Shown: positions 47,335 through 57,964 of the stretch, in pieces
How positions within the stretch are numbered: the first letter of the stretch is position 1
Layout: each line of letters starts with the position of its first letter
Assembly (NCBI RefSeq): GCF_027887165.1
Contig: NC_077227.1
Span: 539,572,389-539,636,388 of the forward strand
Reading direction: 5' to 3'
DNA: 64,000 nucleotides
Source of the DNA: Monodelphis domestica
Lineage: Eukaryota; Chordata; Mammalia; Didelphimorphia; Didelphidae
Position numbers and translations under genes: made by a program
The notes under the pieces: generated by a model
The model's input: the letters and a program-made list of their open reading frames with translations, nothing else
Told to the model about the DNA's origin: nothing
Database searches by the model: none

Positions 47335-48225
47335 AAAGTTTTGGAAGAGCCACTGTGGAGAATGAGATTATGAGTTGATAAGGCAGGTGCAAAAGTGTTA
47401 CCTAACAGCAGTGAGAGCCCCTTTGAGGTTATGCCACATAAATCTGTGGTGGATGGGTATGTGATTTTCATTACCTTTATTCAGTAGGAGTAGGAGTGAA
47501 GGTTGTGAATATGTGAAGGATCTGAGGTTTGGCAGGGCAAAGAGGGAAGTGTAGGGCTGAACTCATTCATGGAGAGGTCAAGACAGAAAAAGGAGGAGAT
47601 GGTGTAGGAGTGATGGCCAGGGAGAGAACTGAGGTGGTCAGGGATGGGGGTCATGGTATGACCAGAGAGCAGGGTTTGGCAATGAAAGGCAGACGGAGAG
47701 AGGGAAATCTGATAAATTGTGATCAGGTAAGGGAATTTTAGAGTTCACAAACATGGATGTGCTACGTTGACAGACGATGGCAGCAAGATGCAGGGAATCA
47801 TCTTTTTTGAGAAAGTGGAAGAATAAGCAATGATAAATCATTAAGTTGACCAACTTGAAGGTTAGAGTAGCAAAGGGAATATCCATAAGTATGTCAAAGT
47901 CTCCTGATCTGAGGCCAGGAGTTGGGGAGGAGAGAAAGACTAAAAACCATGGGTTTAAATTAATTGAGGAAGAAAGGGAAGTGTCCTGGAGGACTATAGA
48001 CAACAACTATCAGGATTATGATTGGGTGGAAGGTGGATAGCCTCAAAGAAAGAGAGGTTACTGATTGATGGTGGTAGGGGGTGAACCTGGCTGGGGTCAT
48101 GGGGACTATGAAGTATTCCAACTCTCCCACCTCACCCAGTACAAATGGTGGAGGGAAAGAGTGCGTGGTGGATGAATGAAAGTGCAAGTCAATGCTGGAA
48201 AGAATAAGGAGGCTGTGTCATCAGA
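47335..48225. other. Purine-rich unassigned stretch
   Basis: Long purine-rich plus strand with GAGAGA/GGAGG patterns and several overlapping minus-strand frames that reflect composition. It may be a decayed repeat, but I cannot name it. Confidence 0.3.
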
Positions 48226-48284
48226 GAGAAGCCAGGACTCTGAAAGCCAGGAGATGGAAAGAATGGAAAAAGAAAAGACTGAAA

Positions 48285-48585
48285 ATGAAAGCAAGTACTC
48301 TCTGCTTCCAGAGAAAGGATTGATGGAGACTGGATACAGACTGAAACACACCAAACCTCACTTTCTTTATTATTTGTTTTGGTGGTATGGGGTTATTATT
48401 ATTTGAGTTCTCTCTCACAAAATGACTAATATGGGAAAATGCTTTGCATGATTGTACATGCAAAATCTATATCAGATTGTTTACCATCTTGGGTAAGGAG
48501 GAGGGAAAGGAGGGTGGGAAGGAGAAAATTTAGAACTCAAAATTTAAAAAAAAGAATTTTACATGTTTTTATATGTAATTAAGGA
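48285..48585 (+). mobile_element. L1 3' end, older subfamily
   Basis: TACTCTCTGCTTCCAGAGAA, ATGACTAATATGGGAAAATG, GCTTTGCATGATTGTACATG and AGAATTTTACATG match an older marsupial L1 3' UTR. The element is 5' truncated. Confidence 0.68.
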
Positions 48586-48589
48586 AAAC

Positions 48590-49344
48590 ATAAAATATTT
48601 TTTAAAATGAAAGCAAACTTGTTGCCTATGTAGCAAGCATTCTAGAGGGCACAGTGAAAAGGGAGAATAGTTTTTTGTTGGGGTTTTGGTCGGAGCAGGA
48701 TGGGGGGAATAGGAATAAGAAATTGGAAGAGCAGTATGACTTGGGAAAGAAAGATAGCCTGGCCACATGGTAAGAGTGAGTAATAAACCAGTACAGAGTC
48801 ATGCCTGTAAAACAACAACCCATGGTTTGGAGGGAAAATGTACACTACAAATTTAATTTCATCTCAGTCTGTATTATTAACATTTTCTCCATCACTTTCT
48901 TAAGTTTAGAACATCAACAAAACAATAAAGCCCTGATTTCTCTCGAGCTGAGTTGAGCTGGCTCTAGCATGACCCCTGAACCTACAGAATGTCCATATGG
49001 TTCACTGCTATCCATGCAGGGTCAAGATACCCTGAGCGTGTTGGGTGAACCCCATGGAGGATTTGTGAGAAGACATGGATGGAAATCCTAGAGGATGGTC
49101 AGATGTGAATGGGTCGTTATCTGTGTTAGGCCCAAATTGGTGAGGTCATAGTTAGTTCCATTGAAGACTTTTGAAAACACTGCATTTTCTCTTGTGGCTC
49201 ATTAATCTAAGGCAGAAATGCTTGCTCCTGCTGCAAATGGTTATTTGTGCAAAAGGAGCCATGAATGGCTGCCTTCTCTGATTAGACCAGCAGGTGGTGC
49301 TCAGGTTCCATCATTGGGGCTCCTCTGCTTTGTAGGGTAGGCTG
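48590..49344. other. Intergenic, nothing recognised
   Basis: Unique sequence with short frames only. Confidence 0.4.
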
Positions 49345-49490
49345 GGAAAGAGACAGAATCTAGTCCAATCCCCTTATTCTATAGATGAGAAGATGAGGGC
49401 CAGGCAGATGAAGTGACTTGTTCAGAGGTAGTTAAGAAATAAGCCTGGATTTACACGCAAGGTCCTCTGATTCCAAACCTCACACAACCA
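49345..49490 (-). mobile_element. MIR-type SINE fragment
   Basis: The plus strand has TATAGATGAGAAGATGAGGG, AAGTGACTTGTTCAGAGGTA and AGCCTGGATTTACACGCAAG. Confidence 0.72.
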
Positions 49491-49491
49491 A

Positions 49492-50172
49492 AAGAAAGGG
49501 ATAAAGATAGGAAGTGAAGCTGATTTCATTTGTTTGGGGAACTCTTAGGAGAGGCAAACCCCTTCTTCCAAAGTAGGTTGGTGCTTTCTCTGCATCTTCC
49601 AGTCCTAGAAGATACTAATTTTCATTCTTAAACAAACCAACTAATTTTAATCATCACGTAAGGCTCAACATACTTTTCCAGATATTCTAGTATAATCCTC
49701 AATGATGCCTTTTTAAAAACTGATGCCTGGTGACTTCACTAGAATATTCTTCCTACCTCTCAATCCCAGCCCTCCCCCCCCACTCAGCCTTTTCAGAATA
49801 TCTGCCCTCCCCCAAACCTTAAAAGAAGGTAGTTTTTTTATGAATCAGAAAAGCTACTATTTCACACACTCCCAAGCAGGCAGGATTTAGCTTAGTTGTC
49901 AGTTTGAGATGTCCAAAGTGTGGCTGGCCACTCCCAAGATGCTCAGCAAATGATGGGAGAAATGTGCAAGTGCTGAATGTCAGTTATTGTTATCATCTTC
50001 TTTGGATTTATTCCTAGGACACAGGAATGGTCTAGTTGGGGTTCCCTTTGGAAATAAGTCTTTTTCCTTTAATCCCAACTGTCCTCAAATCATGAAGGTT
50101 GTAGATATTCCTTGAGCTTTCTTTCCTCATCTTATGAGGAACATTTGTTGGTATGACAGTATGCAAGAAAAG
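49492..50172. other. Intergenic, nothing recognised
   Basis: Unique sequence without a credible reading frame. Confidence 0.4.
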
Positions 50173-50174
50173 TC

Positions 50175-50340
50175 ACTATAAAATGGGTATATAGTGGGGA
50201 GAATTCAAATCCTGGCTCTATCACATGCTAGTTTTCCAATCCTAAATACTTTTTTCCTCTTGGCTTCAGTTTCCTCATCTTTAGGGACTTTAATGCTCAG
50301 AAATAGTGGACAGAGAGCATTTTGTGATTCTTCAAGTTCC
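50175..50340 (+). mobile_element. MIR-type SINE fragment
   Basis: It has AATTCAAATCCTGGCTCTAT and GCTTCAGTTTCCTCATCTTT. It is the last repeat I recognise before the ID2 zone. Confidence 0.62.
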
Positions 50341-50349
50341 TACCCTAGA

Positions 50350-52195
50350 AAATACAGTCATAAAGAAGCAGCTAACAATATAATGCTGGCCTGCGCTTAA
50401 TATCCAAGGGGCACATAGATGAGTACTACAAAGAAGTCTAGCGAGCCCTTGAACTTTAGCTACATTTTCTTTTTAGCCTCACGGATTTATTCTTTGAAGG
50501 AGGCACTAGTACTTCTGTTCCAGAGCTATTATTCTATAACTGACTCTTCAAGGATTTTGAGAGGAAAGCTATGGAAGAGAAGTGGGGGTGCAGATGCCCA
50601 TCACAGAGCCGAGGACCCCAAACCTACTGCTGCTTCTTTGGGCAGGAAGGACAAGAATTTTGGAATTAGGGTTACATAAGGGAAACTAAATGGCAATCCT
50701 TAGCCCTGCTCTATGAACACTCCTAAAATGTCATCCCTTTGGGAGGCAAGAAGAGGGGAGAGAACTCAGTTCAGTTCGGTAGCCCTGCTCTGACGGCATG
50801 TAGCCAGCAGAGGGAAACCGTCTTTAGAAGATAATGATAGGCTCCTGCTGGAGAGGTGTAGCTCGGATGGATCGTAGCTGGCCTATACCGAGGCCAGGAT
50901 TGGTTTTCCCCGTGCCTCCCCAACTACTTTCTCCTCCGCCGCCGCCGGGTTCAGGGCTTTGGCCAGTATCCCGAATGGGTTCATCGCTCTCAGGGAACTA
51001 ACTGGTTTGCCCGCATAGATTGTGCCAGGGCAACACAAGCGATCAAGCCCAGCTTTCTCATTATTCTAGTCCTTCCCCCACTGGAAGCCTAAATGGGTGA
51101 TAGATTTTGTGTCAAGGGCAAAGAAAGGCAGGCACCGGGACAGACTCTGTGGCGCCACCCACACACCTGTTCAGCCCAGGGAAAGTGGCCTCAGGTGAGG
51201 CTCACCAGAAAGGCCCAGCCCTTTTCCCCTCACTACCTCCTAACCACAGAGGAGCCCATCCCCCTAGGAAGTCATTTCTTACTTGGGATTCTAAATTGTT
51301 TTCCTAAAACAGATGTCTTTCAAATATTGGGACAAATGGCCTGAAGTTGCACTAACTCCCCTTTATCTCCTCTCCGACAGGCAGAAGGCTATAGTAAAGG
51401 GATCCACCACTTATTGAATGGCCTCCCCTCTACAGAAGAGGGGCAGATACACCAAATAGTCAGAATGAGTGAATTAAGGACGAGTATGAAAGCCCGTTGT
51501 CTTAGCTCTTTTCTGAAGTGTCTTATTACAGACTAATTCAAATCTGATGGGGAAACAAGTCAGTCAAAGAGCAGCCAAAATTTAATCAGTCACACAGCAC
51601 AGTTCTTCCAGTTCTTCCTTATGTCAGAGGTTCTACAACTATTTTTTTTAAATTCAAAGGCTGTTCACATACTGAGTGACTTTTGTACATTCCTGACCAG
51701 AAAGGTAGTGGCTGGTCAGCCCACCCATTTGACAGTGAAGCTAACTTTGTCCTCAGTGAAAAATGAAACAACGTTCTTAAGTTTCACAGCTTTCTTTAAT
51801 AACTTTAGATAAAACTAAAGGGAAATACTAGAGCTGCTCAGAACTTAAAATACTCATCACCGGGAAAGATCAGGGGGAGAGTGAGTGATTTTTTGTAGAC
51901 TTTATAGTTAACCAACCTTTTGTCCCCCATTGATTAGGTAGGTGTGTGCCTCACATGAGATAAGTTTGCTCAGGATCCCATTTCCATTCTTTATTAGAGG
52001 AAAGGTGGGAGCAGAAAGGGAAGAAAGGGTTAAGAGAGTGGAATGAGATTTAAAAACCATGCAGATATTGGGTATTCACTTCAAGCATGTTTTATTAATC
52101 ATATACATTCTACATAAATTTGAACTTGTATTTATTTGGATTCAGTTATGACATAACATAAAAATCAAAGCACTGGTCCTCCGAAATAAAGCAGG
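50350..52195. other. 3' flank of ID2, repeat-free
   Basis: No transposon or gene recognised. A GC-rich patch with GCCGCCGCC lies near 50935-50950. The rest is unique sequence. Confidence 0.5.
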
Positions 52196-52222
52196 CAATC
52201 ACCATTCAATAAACACACTTGA

Positions 52223-52228
52223 TTTATT
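52223..52228 (-). terminator. ID2: ID2 poly(A) signal AATAAA
   Basis: TTTATT on the plus strand gives AATAAA in transcript sense. It lies 26 bases after the 3' UTR stem-loop, in the same context (ATACAAAATAAATCAAGTG) as recalled for human ID2. Confidence 0.88.
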
Positions 52229-52253
52229 TTGTATAAAAGGGTTAAGTTTACAA

Positions 52254-52276
52254 CTAAACTTTTATAAAAAGTTTAG
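52254..52276 (-). promoter_or_regulatory. ID2: Perfect stem-loop in ID2 3' UTR
   Basis: CTAAACTTTT and AAAAGTTTAG form a 10-bp perfect stem with a 3-base ATA (transcript: UAU) loop. It sits directly upstream of the poly(A) signal. The same palindrome is present in the human 3' UTR as I recall it. Confidence 0.8.
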
Positions 52277-52371
52277 CATGATTAAGTACATCATTACACT
52301 TTTTGCAGAAATGTACATTTCTGCCACTATACAAGAAAACTCTAATTAAAGAGTTCACAAGGTTTCACTCA

Positions 52372-52407
52372 ATATATATATATATATATTTATATATAAA
52401 TATATAC
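52372..52407. repeat. TA-rich tract in ID2 3' UTR
   Basis: ATATAT units with a TTTATATATAAATATAT part. A related, shorter tract occurs at this place in the human 3' UTR, so it is probably ancestral and expanded here. Confidence 0.85.
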
Positions 52408-52845
52408 ACAGCATTCAGTAGGCTTTGTCAAAAAAGGTAATTTCTGACCAAAAGACTTCATTTAAGTAACTGAACACTGGATCCTTCTAGTACTCACGCT
52501 CCACCTTTGAAAAAAGGCAAAGTCTGCTTAAGATGGGCAATTCCTTGTGAGTTTTAACGTTTCGCTCCCCATGGTGGGAATAGTATATAAAGAAAACCTT
52601 CCGACTGCAGAAAGGGCATTTAAAAGTCTCTTCATAAATAACTAAAATCAGTCCAGGTCATAAAACACGCTGGGGTGGGGGTGGGGGGGTATTCATGCTC
52701 AATTTTTCTTTTTTTTTTTAAAGGTCCATTTAACTTGATGTTGACCTCCCTCATTACATAGTTGAAAAATAAAGTTCAGCGCCTGAAAAGATCCTGTAGA
52801 TTTTTTGTTGTTGTTGTGCAAAAAAAAAAAAAAAGTCGTGAACAC

Positions 52846-53661
52846 CTGCAAAAGATTGAGAGAGGAGAGAGGCATGTTTAGGAGATTGTAACATAAGGGC
52901 AGAGATCCGGACAGACTGGCGCCAGGGAGGAAGCCACAGTTTGAACATTTAACCAAACACTCAAAGATTGGGCAAACCCTGGCGTCCAGATGCAACACAC
53001 ACACTGCCTCAAAAGCGCAAATTAAACATTAAAATAGCAGACACTCAAGGGGGAAAACTTCACAATCCAATCTCTTATTTGGATCTCCAAGCCGAGCTCA
53101 GAGGCGCCAGTCTGCCCTTTAGAGCAATTATTTGATTAAAAACAGCCACTTATTTAACTGATAGAGAAGACAATCCCAGATCGCTAGATTTCAGGGGCAG
53201 GACAGTCATCCTCCGTTACACCCCGGACTCCCAACAGGGGTTAGTTTTAGGGAACGAAGGTCCACCATGGAATTTCTGATAAGATGATTAATTTTCAGGG
53301 AAGTTAACACTTCGTATAATCTGAGTAACAGTAGATGAACAGCCTGGACACAAATTCCCATCACAGGCCAACACACTTTTTCTTTATTTGAGCCACTATC
53401 CATAGCGAATTACAGGCATGGTTTTAAAAAAAAAAAGATATTTTCTGTTTGGTCAGCGATGAAATGGACATTTCCAGGTGTTAGGAAAGCCCGTTACCAT
53501 GGCTGAGATTAAATGAACATCTACAGTCCAAAGTACTCATTTTTTCAAGGAAAATTTCAGGAAGGCTTTCGCCACAGGACCTTCAGAATCACAGGGGGGA
53601 GGGAGGGGAAGACACCAGGCATACCACTTTGCCATTCAACATAGAAGCTACAAACACTCAC
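52846..53661 (-). other. ID2: ID2 intron 2 (within the 3' UTR)
   Basis: It opens GTGAGTG at 53661 and closes TTTTGCAG at 52846, 816 bp in all. No repeat or reading frame of note. Confidence 0.82.
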
Positions 53662-53668
53662 CATATAT

Positions 53669-53725
53669 TTAGCCACAGAGTGCTTTGCTCTCATTTGACA
53701 TTAGCTCTGAGGGGAATTCAGAAGC
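53669..53725 (-). CDS. ID2: ID2, coding exon 2 (codons 117-134)
   Basis: This 57-bp coding part follows the acceptor CCGCTTACAG and encodes ASEFPSELMSNESKALCG and a TAA stop, the conserved tail of ID2. It joins exon 1 in phase 0 and gives a 134-residue protein, the size of human ID2. Compared with the human tail as I recall it, Asp is replaced by Glu after SN. The exon continues only 7 bases past the stop before the donor ATG/GTGAGTG at 53662/53661, so the stop is very near the last junction and should not provoke nonsense-mediated decay. This exon is too short to be seen as an open frame by itself and was found by its splice site and homology. Confidence 0.95.
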   Translation of the reverse strand, partial: ASEFPSELMSNESKALCG

Positions 53726-54093
53726 CTGTAAGCGGGGAAAAAGGGGGAGGGAAGAATGGAAGGACAATGTTAGCCATCTAAAACGTGAAAAACCTTGTAA
53801 AGTATTCTTAGAGAACTTCAAGTACTATTTCACAAATCTATGACAGTTCAGATTTACAAACATAAGGTGTAACAGCATCGGGAACTTATTAGCAATTTCA
53901 GCACCAACTCCCATCTATTTAAGTTATTTTTAATGAACAACCACCACAGATATACTTAACACTAACCTCCTAATTGTCTCAACACTGGGGTTGTTAGTGA
54001 CAGCCAGCACCAGGAATGATCTATGTATGAACTGGCCAAAGCGGGGTGGGGGCGGGGGGCTGGGGGAGTAGAGAACCCCGGGCAGTCGTTTAC
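53726..54093 (-). other. ID2: ID2 intron 1
   Basis: It runs from donor CAG/GTAAAC (54094/54093) to acceptor TTACAG/GCTTCT (53726/53725), 368 bp, in phase 0. Reading straight through from exon 1 gives a false 159-codon frame that stops in the intron. Confidence 0.93.
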
Positions 54094-54441
54094 CTGTAAG
54101 GAAAGGATGCTGATGTCTGTGTTTAAAGTGGTCAGAGGTGTCCTCGAAGATGGATTTTGTCCCGGCCTCTGGTGATGAAGGCTGACAATGCTGGGGTGCG
54201 AGTCTAGAGCGATCTGCAGGTCCAAGATGTAGTCAATAACATGCTGCAGGATTTCCATCTTGCTCACTTTCTTGTTCTGGGGTATGCTGGGCACCAGCTC
54301 CTTCAATTTGGAATAACAGTCGTTCATATTGTACAGCAAACTCATAGGATCGTCCACCGGGGTTTTGCTCCGGGATATGCCCAGGTTGTGGTCAGAGAGG
54401 CTGTTTTTCCTAACAGATCTCACCGGACTGAAGGCTTTCAT
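54094..54441 (-). CDS. ID2: ID2, coding exon 1 (codons 1-116): inhibitor of DNA binding 2
   Basis: ID2 is a nuclear and cytoplasmic HLH protein without a basic DNA-binding region. It pairs with E proteins such as TCF3 and TCF4 and keeps them off E-box DNA, holding back differentiation and promoting proliferation, for instance in lymphoid, neural and mammary lineages. The protein begins [19 protein letters not shown], with the Ser5-Pro kinase site. Residues about 36-76 form the HLH: helix 1 [19 protein letters not shown], loop QNKKVSK, helix 2 [18 protein letters not shown]. The C-terminal part has RTPLTTLN (a destruction box in human ID2) and the ISILSLQ export-signal region. The start ATG at 54441 has A at -3. 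Differences from the human protein as recalled are few (for example Asn at 19, GQNPSS in place of GQNQAS). Expression probably responds to BMP/SMAD signalling as in other mammals, but I identified no SMAD site. Confidence 0.98.
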
Positions 54442-54550
54442 GTTGGACGCACAGCACAGAAAGAGAGTGGTGCTTCTAGCGATCTTCCTGTCTGCCTGAA
54501 GCAGCCTCTCCTCCCTAGTTCTATTCTGAACAGCTTCTCAAGGCTCAGAA
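54442..54550 (-). other. ID2: ID2 5' UTR
   Basis: The GGCTTCATTCTGAGCC block near 54544-54559 is shared with human ID2 mRNA as recalled, so the start site should be near 54550. No upstream ATG lies between it and the start codon. The exact start base cannot be fixed from sequence. Confidence 0.7.
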
Positions 54551-54574
54551 TGAAGCCGTAGGCTGTCGCGGCTG

Positions 54575-54750
54575 CTTTTATTCTAACACACTAGGACTAC
54601 CAAATCCAATTTCTCTCGGCTATAATTGGTGGAACTTGACTTGTCCATCAGGCTAAAGAGACGCCGCCATTGGTGGGAGTGAAAGCTCAAAGAACGTTCA
54701 GTCCTTCCGCGTTCTAAACCAATCTTCGCGAAGTGGGGGGGGCGTGGCCG
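54575..54750 (-). promoter_or_regulatory. ID2: ID2 core and proximal promoter
   Basis: In transcript sense a TATA-like ATAAAAG lies at 54581-54575, about 25-30 bases before the expected start. CCAAT boxes (NF-Y type) occur at 54629-54625 and 54673-54669 in transcript sense, and inverted copies at 54606-54610 and 54719-54723. A GGGGCGTGG GC/KLF box lies at about 54739-54747. A CAGCTG E-box follows near 54760. The multiple CCAAT boxes and TATA make a sharply regulated promoter likely. Confidence 0.8.
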
Positions 54751-54769
54751 CGGGAGCCCAGCTGGGGTG

Positions 54770-57260
54770 GTAAATACTGTACGGTTGCCACTGCGCTCTG
54801 GAAAAGGAGGAAGACTGTAGGGAAGGAGATTAGGCATAGGCGGATTTAGAAAATTTTAAATGTGCTTTCTTGAATTTTAATTCCAGTCATTAAGTAGTTA
54901 TAGCGTACAGGCTCTGGTGAATTTAGGAAGACGGGGATGTAATAATGACCTTTCCATGCGTACCTTTTGAGCTTTCAACCACCTGAAGTTGTAATGACTG
55001 AAAGTTTAGCGGAGGGAAGTGGAATCCTAAATAGGACGGAACAAATGGGTGTATCATTGAGAAAAAAGAAAAGTATTCCAGTAGTGAGAGCAAATAATAC
55101 AGCCCCTGAAAAATCGATAGTTTTAAAGGTAAATGAATGCGCTACGAATCGTGCTCTTTAAAGAACACTAAAGCAACGTTGGTAGGCACACATTGATTCT
55201 TGTTTAATTTGGAACACTGAGCGGGAGCTAGGTAGGAGGTATAATTGTAGAAGTGGTGAAATAAATGTGTAACTGAAACTTCCACTGCCTCCTTAGCCAG
55301 AAAGCTCTGAAAACCAGAGCTCTTTAGGAGAAGACGCTTTCTGTTTTCCCTTTGGTGAGTGGGGCTGGACTATTTTAAACGATCATGTTAATCGGAAATC
55401 ATTAAGTAAATCTGCATATCGAAACTACATTTACATACATTGCCCTTGAAAGCCCGCTGGTCTGCTCCCTCCAGGGTAAGTGGCATACTACAGTAATTAA
55501 TTATGCACCAATAATTGTTTGTGGTGACACTTCTCCTAGCTCTTGTACTTCATAAGCATTGTGACAGGTAGCTATTTCTATAACCAAGGATAAGTATCTT
55601 CTGAAAGTATTTAATTTTTTTAAAGAAAAAGACAGCTGTTTGTAATTTTTTTTTTAGAATGTTTCTTAGACCCGCCACTGACTCTAACTATAATTTTACT
55701 TCAGTAAATTCTGTTTGAGAAATTATCTATAGAACTTTACGTGTATGGCCAAAAGAGACAGTTTATTTTCATTAACTTTATAATACTCCCGCCTATGAAA
55801 AGAGCATCTAACTGATGAGGGGTGGAGGGTGGGTTTGCAATATAATTTACCTCTTAGGTTTGGTAAAGAGTACGAAGAGATCAACAGCAAACAAGACTAT
55901 GGCTGATCAGATTTGGTCTGTTACAAATCTACATCACACTACTTTGAGGAAGGAGAAGAGGCATAACTAGTAGTTGTAAGCAATATTGTAAAATATAGAT
56001 ACTTTCTCTGGGTCTTCTCTGCCAGCCCCTTCCCTTAATGTTGACTTCCTCAGAGGGTGCTTGAAGAGCTCAGAACCCTCACTTTTCCTTACTGTATGGT
56101 TACTTGGGCAGGATGACTCATTGGTCCCAGAGTTTTTCAGCTGGTACTGAATTGTACCTGGAATAATTCAGATCATTTCACCTGGGGGGGGGGGGGGAGG
56201 AATGGAGTTGTATGGTTCCTAGTATTGTTGAAAACCTCCACAAACTCGGGCAAGAATCAAAAATAAGCAAACTTATTCCTCCTGAATCCTTAGTCATTTC
56301 AGCATTAAATTACCAAATTTTTGTCTGATATTAAATCAGGAAATGATTTATGACCATAGCTTTACCACATTCTACCTCTAATGTAATAACTTAATGCAGG
56401 TGTTATTGTCTCATAACTTGCCACAAGGAAAAAGATTTTGTAAAAAAAATATTGACACCCTTTTAGTGGGTGGTGCTGTACTTCTAATGTCAACATATTT
56501 AGATTTCTGGAATTATCTGTTATGATTTTTGGACATTGAAACCATGTCAACTTGACATATTCTTAGTCCTTTAGGAAGGACAGTGCATTTCCCCATCATA
56601 GTCAACCTCATTATTCTAACAGTGGTCATTCTTTTAAGGTGTGAGTTTGTTTTTTCTTTTTTGTTGTTACCTAAAAAGTTAATCATTTTAATAATCAGAT
56701 AATCATTTTGAATTCTTACGTAGGACAATTCATATATGCTGAAAGTTAAAATAAAACGTTTTCCAGGCTGATTCTGCATATCTGACACTGACCTACAAGC
56801 TAATTTTATATTTAAGATAGGTGTCATAAAGCAGTAAAAGTAAGTGACAAAAATAACCACTTGATAATTTAGTTACAGGTTTATCTCCCAGAGGTACCAA
56901 TATTTGACCATCTTTTAAATTACATGTTAGTGTTGCTGGAGCATTATTTTCTGTTTAGGTTACAAGGAATAAAAATCCATCCATTTAGGCATATGTGTTT
57001 GCATTTGAAGACTCCAAAGTTCAAATGATCCCAGCTGGAAGAGGGGGTCTTGGAATGACTAAATTTGTATGTGGCAAAAAGGTGTGAAGGCTTTCCTGTG
57101 GGGTGGTAGGTTCCCCCCCCCCCCCAATTACATAGTATAAAACCCTCCAACCCCATGAGCTCTGGAAGTCCCCTTTATATTTTAAGACTTGCTCATTTGT
57201 CCTGTATCTTTATTCCAAATACTCTAGTTGCTCCTAACATCTGTGTCCAGGCCATTTCTG
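54770..57260. other. Upstream flank of ID2, repeat-free
   Basis: No transposon recognised. It holds a possible conserved enhancer at 55380-55590, a G run at 56184-56198 and a C run at 57114-57125. In human an antisense lncRNA (ID2-AS1) starts upstream of ID2; nothing here proves an equivalent. Confidence 0.5.
55380..55590. promoter_or_regulatory. Candidate enhancer with homeodomain/POU-like motifs
   Basis: 55492-55517 packs TAATTAATTATGCA and CAATAATTG, overlapping homeodomain (TAATTA) and POU octamer-like (ATTATGCA) sites, with an ATTTACATAC stretch near 55429. Dense motifs in a repeat-free region about 0.9 kb upstream of ID2 suggest a conserved element. This is inference. Confidence 0.35.
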
Positions 57261-57279
57261 CTCTAATCAGAAGCAGCTC

Positions 57280-57960
57280 TCTGTTGGGTGCACAGGCAGC
57301 CACAGCTCATGCATTGCAAGGGGCTGGGGGAAGGAGGCGGCTTTGCAATTGCTGTGTGATGCAATGTGATTGGAGTTGGAGGAGGAGGGGGGTGGTGAGG
57401 GGCAGGGGAGATGCGGGGAGGAAGGAGGGGGGCTGAAATTCTCAAGGTCCTTTTTGCACATCTGGCGCAATTGGGATTTCTCTCCTTTCTTCCCCCTGGT
57501 TTTGTTCTCACAGCTGTGTCCATTTCGCCTGTGACCCCCAGAGTGATCCCTGACAGGTGATGAATTGGCAGCAGCAGCAACAGCAGCGAGCAACCCAGGC
57601 CGCTGCAGAGCCGGAGCCGCGAGCCCCGGAGCAGACTCTCTGGCGCCAGGCGCGTGACGCCGCCCATTCACCGCCGCCCTCCAGCCTTGTCCTCGCGGCG
57701 CCGCTCAGGCGGCTGCTATGGCAACCGGTGCTGTCAGTCAGCGGGCTCTCCCAGCTGATCAATGCCTCTGAGACAGGGGCAGTTTCATGCCTCACCTCGG
57801 CCCTTGGCTGCTGCAGGGCCAGCAAGCACCTGCAGCCAGTTGCATGTCTTAAGTTACTAGTTATTTGTGGGAGGGAAAGAAAAAGAGCGAGAAGAGAGAA
57901 ATCTTCCTTTGCAAAGCGTTTTGCGAGGGAAAAATGGTAAAAGGCAAAATGTAATTCAGG
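57280..57960. promoter_or_regulatory. CpG island upstream of ID2
   Basis: CpG density rises sharply, mainly at 57580-57725, with GCCGCGAGCCCCGGAG, GGCGCCAGGCGCGTGACGCC and CTCGCGGCGCCGCTC. An RFX X-box-like GCTGCTATGGCAAC lies at 57712-57725. It could be an alternative promoter, an lncRNA start or an enhancer. Long frames on both strands reflect base composition. Confidence 0.6.
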
Positions 57961-57964
57961 TTTT

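Larger units (their letters stand above)
52200..52845 (-). other. ID2: ID2 exon 3 (3' UTR only)
   Basis: An acceptor CTTTTGCAG sits at 52854-52846 and the exon opens GTGTTCACGACTTT, like the recalled human ID2 exon 3. Further blocks match the human 3' UTR: TTTATATACTATTCCCACCA followed by TGGGGAGCGAAACG, GCAGACTTTGCCTTTTTTCA, and CACAAGG near the end. A TA tract (52372-52407) and a stem-loop (52254-52276) lie inside. The end is set about 20 bases after the AATAAA at 52228-52223 and is approximate. Confidence 0.85.

Noticed and set aside
53962..54441. 159-codon frame as the complete ID2 protein
   Set aside because: After SILSLQ the frame runs into the intron. A donor at 54093 and an acceptor at 53726 give the conserved 134-residue protein.
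54967..55161. 64-codon plus frame near the ID2 promoter
   Set aside because: Length is within chance and there is no known match or transcript evidence.
57557..57940. 127-codon plus frame starting MMNWQQQQQQ in the CpG island
   Set aside because: Composition-driven; no known family, and competing frames of similar size on the other strand.
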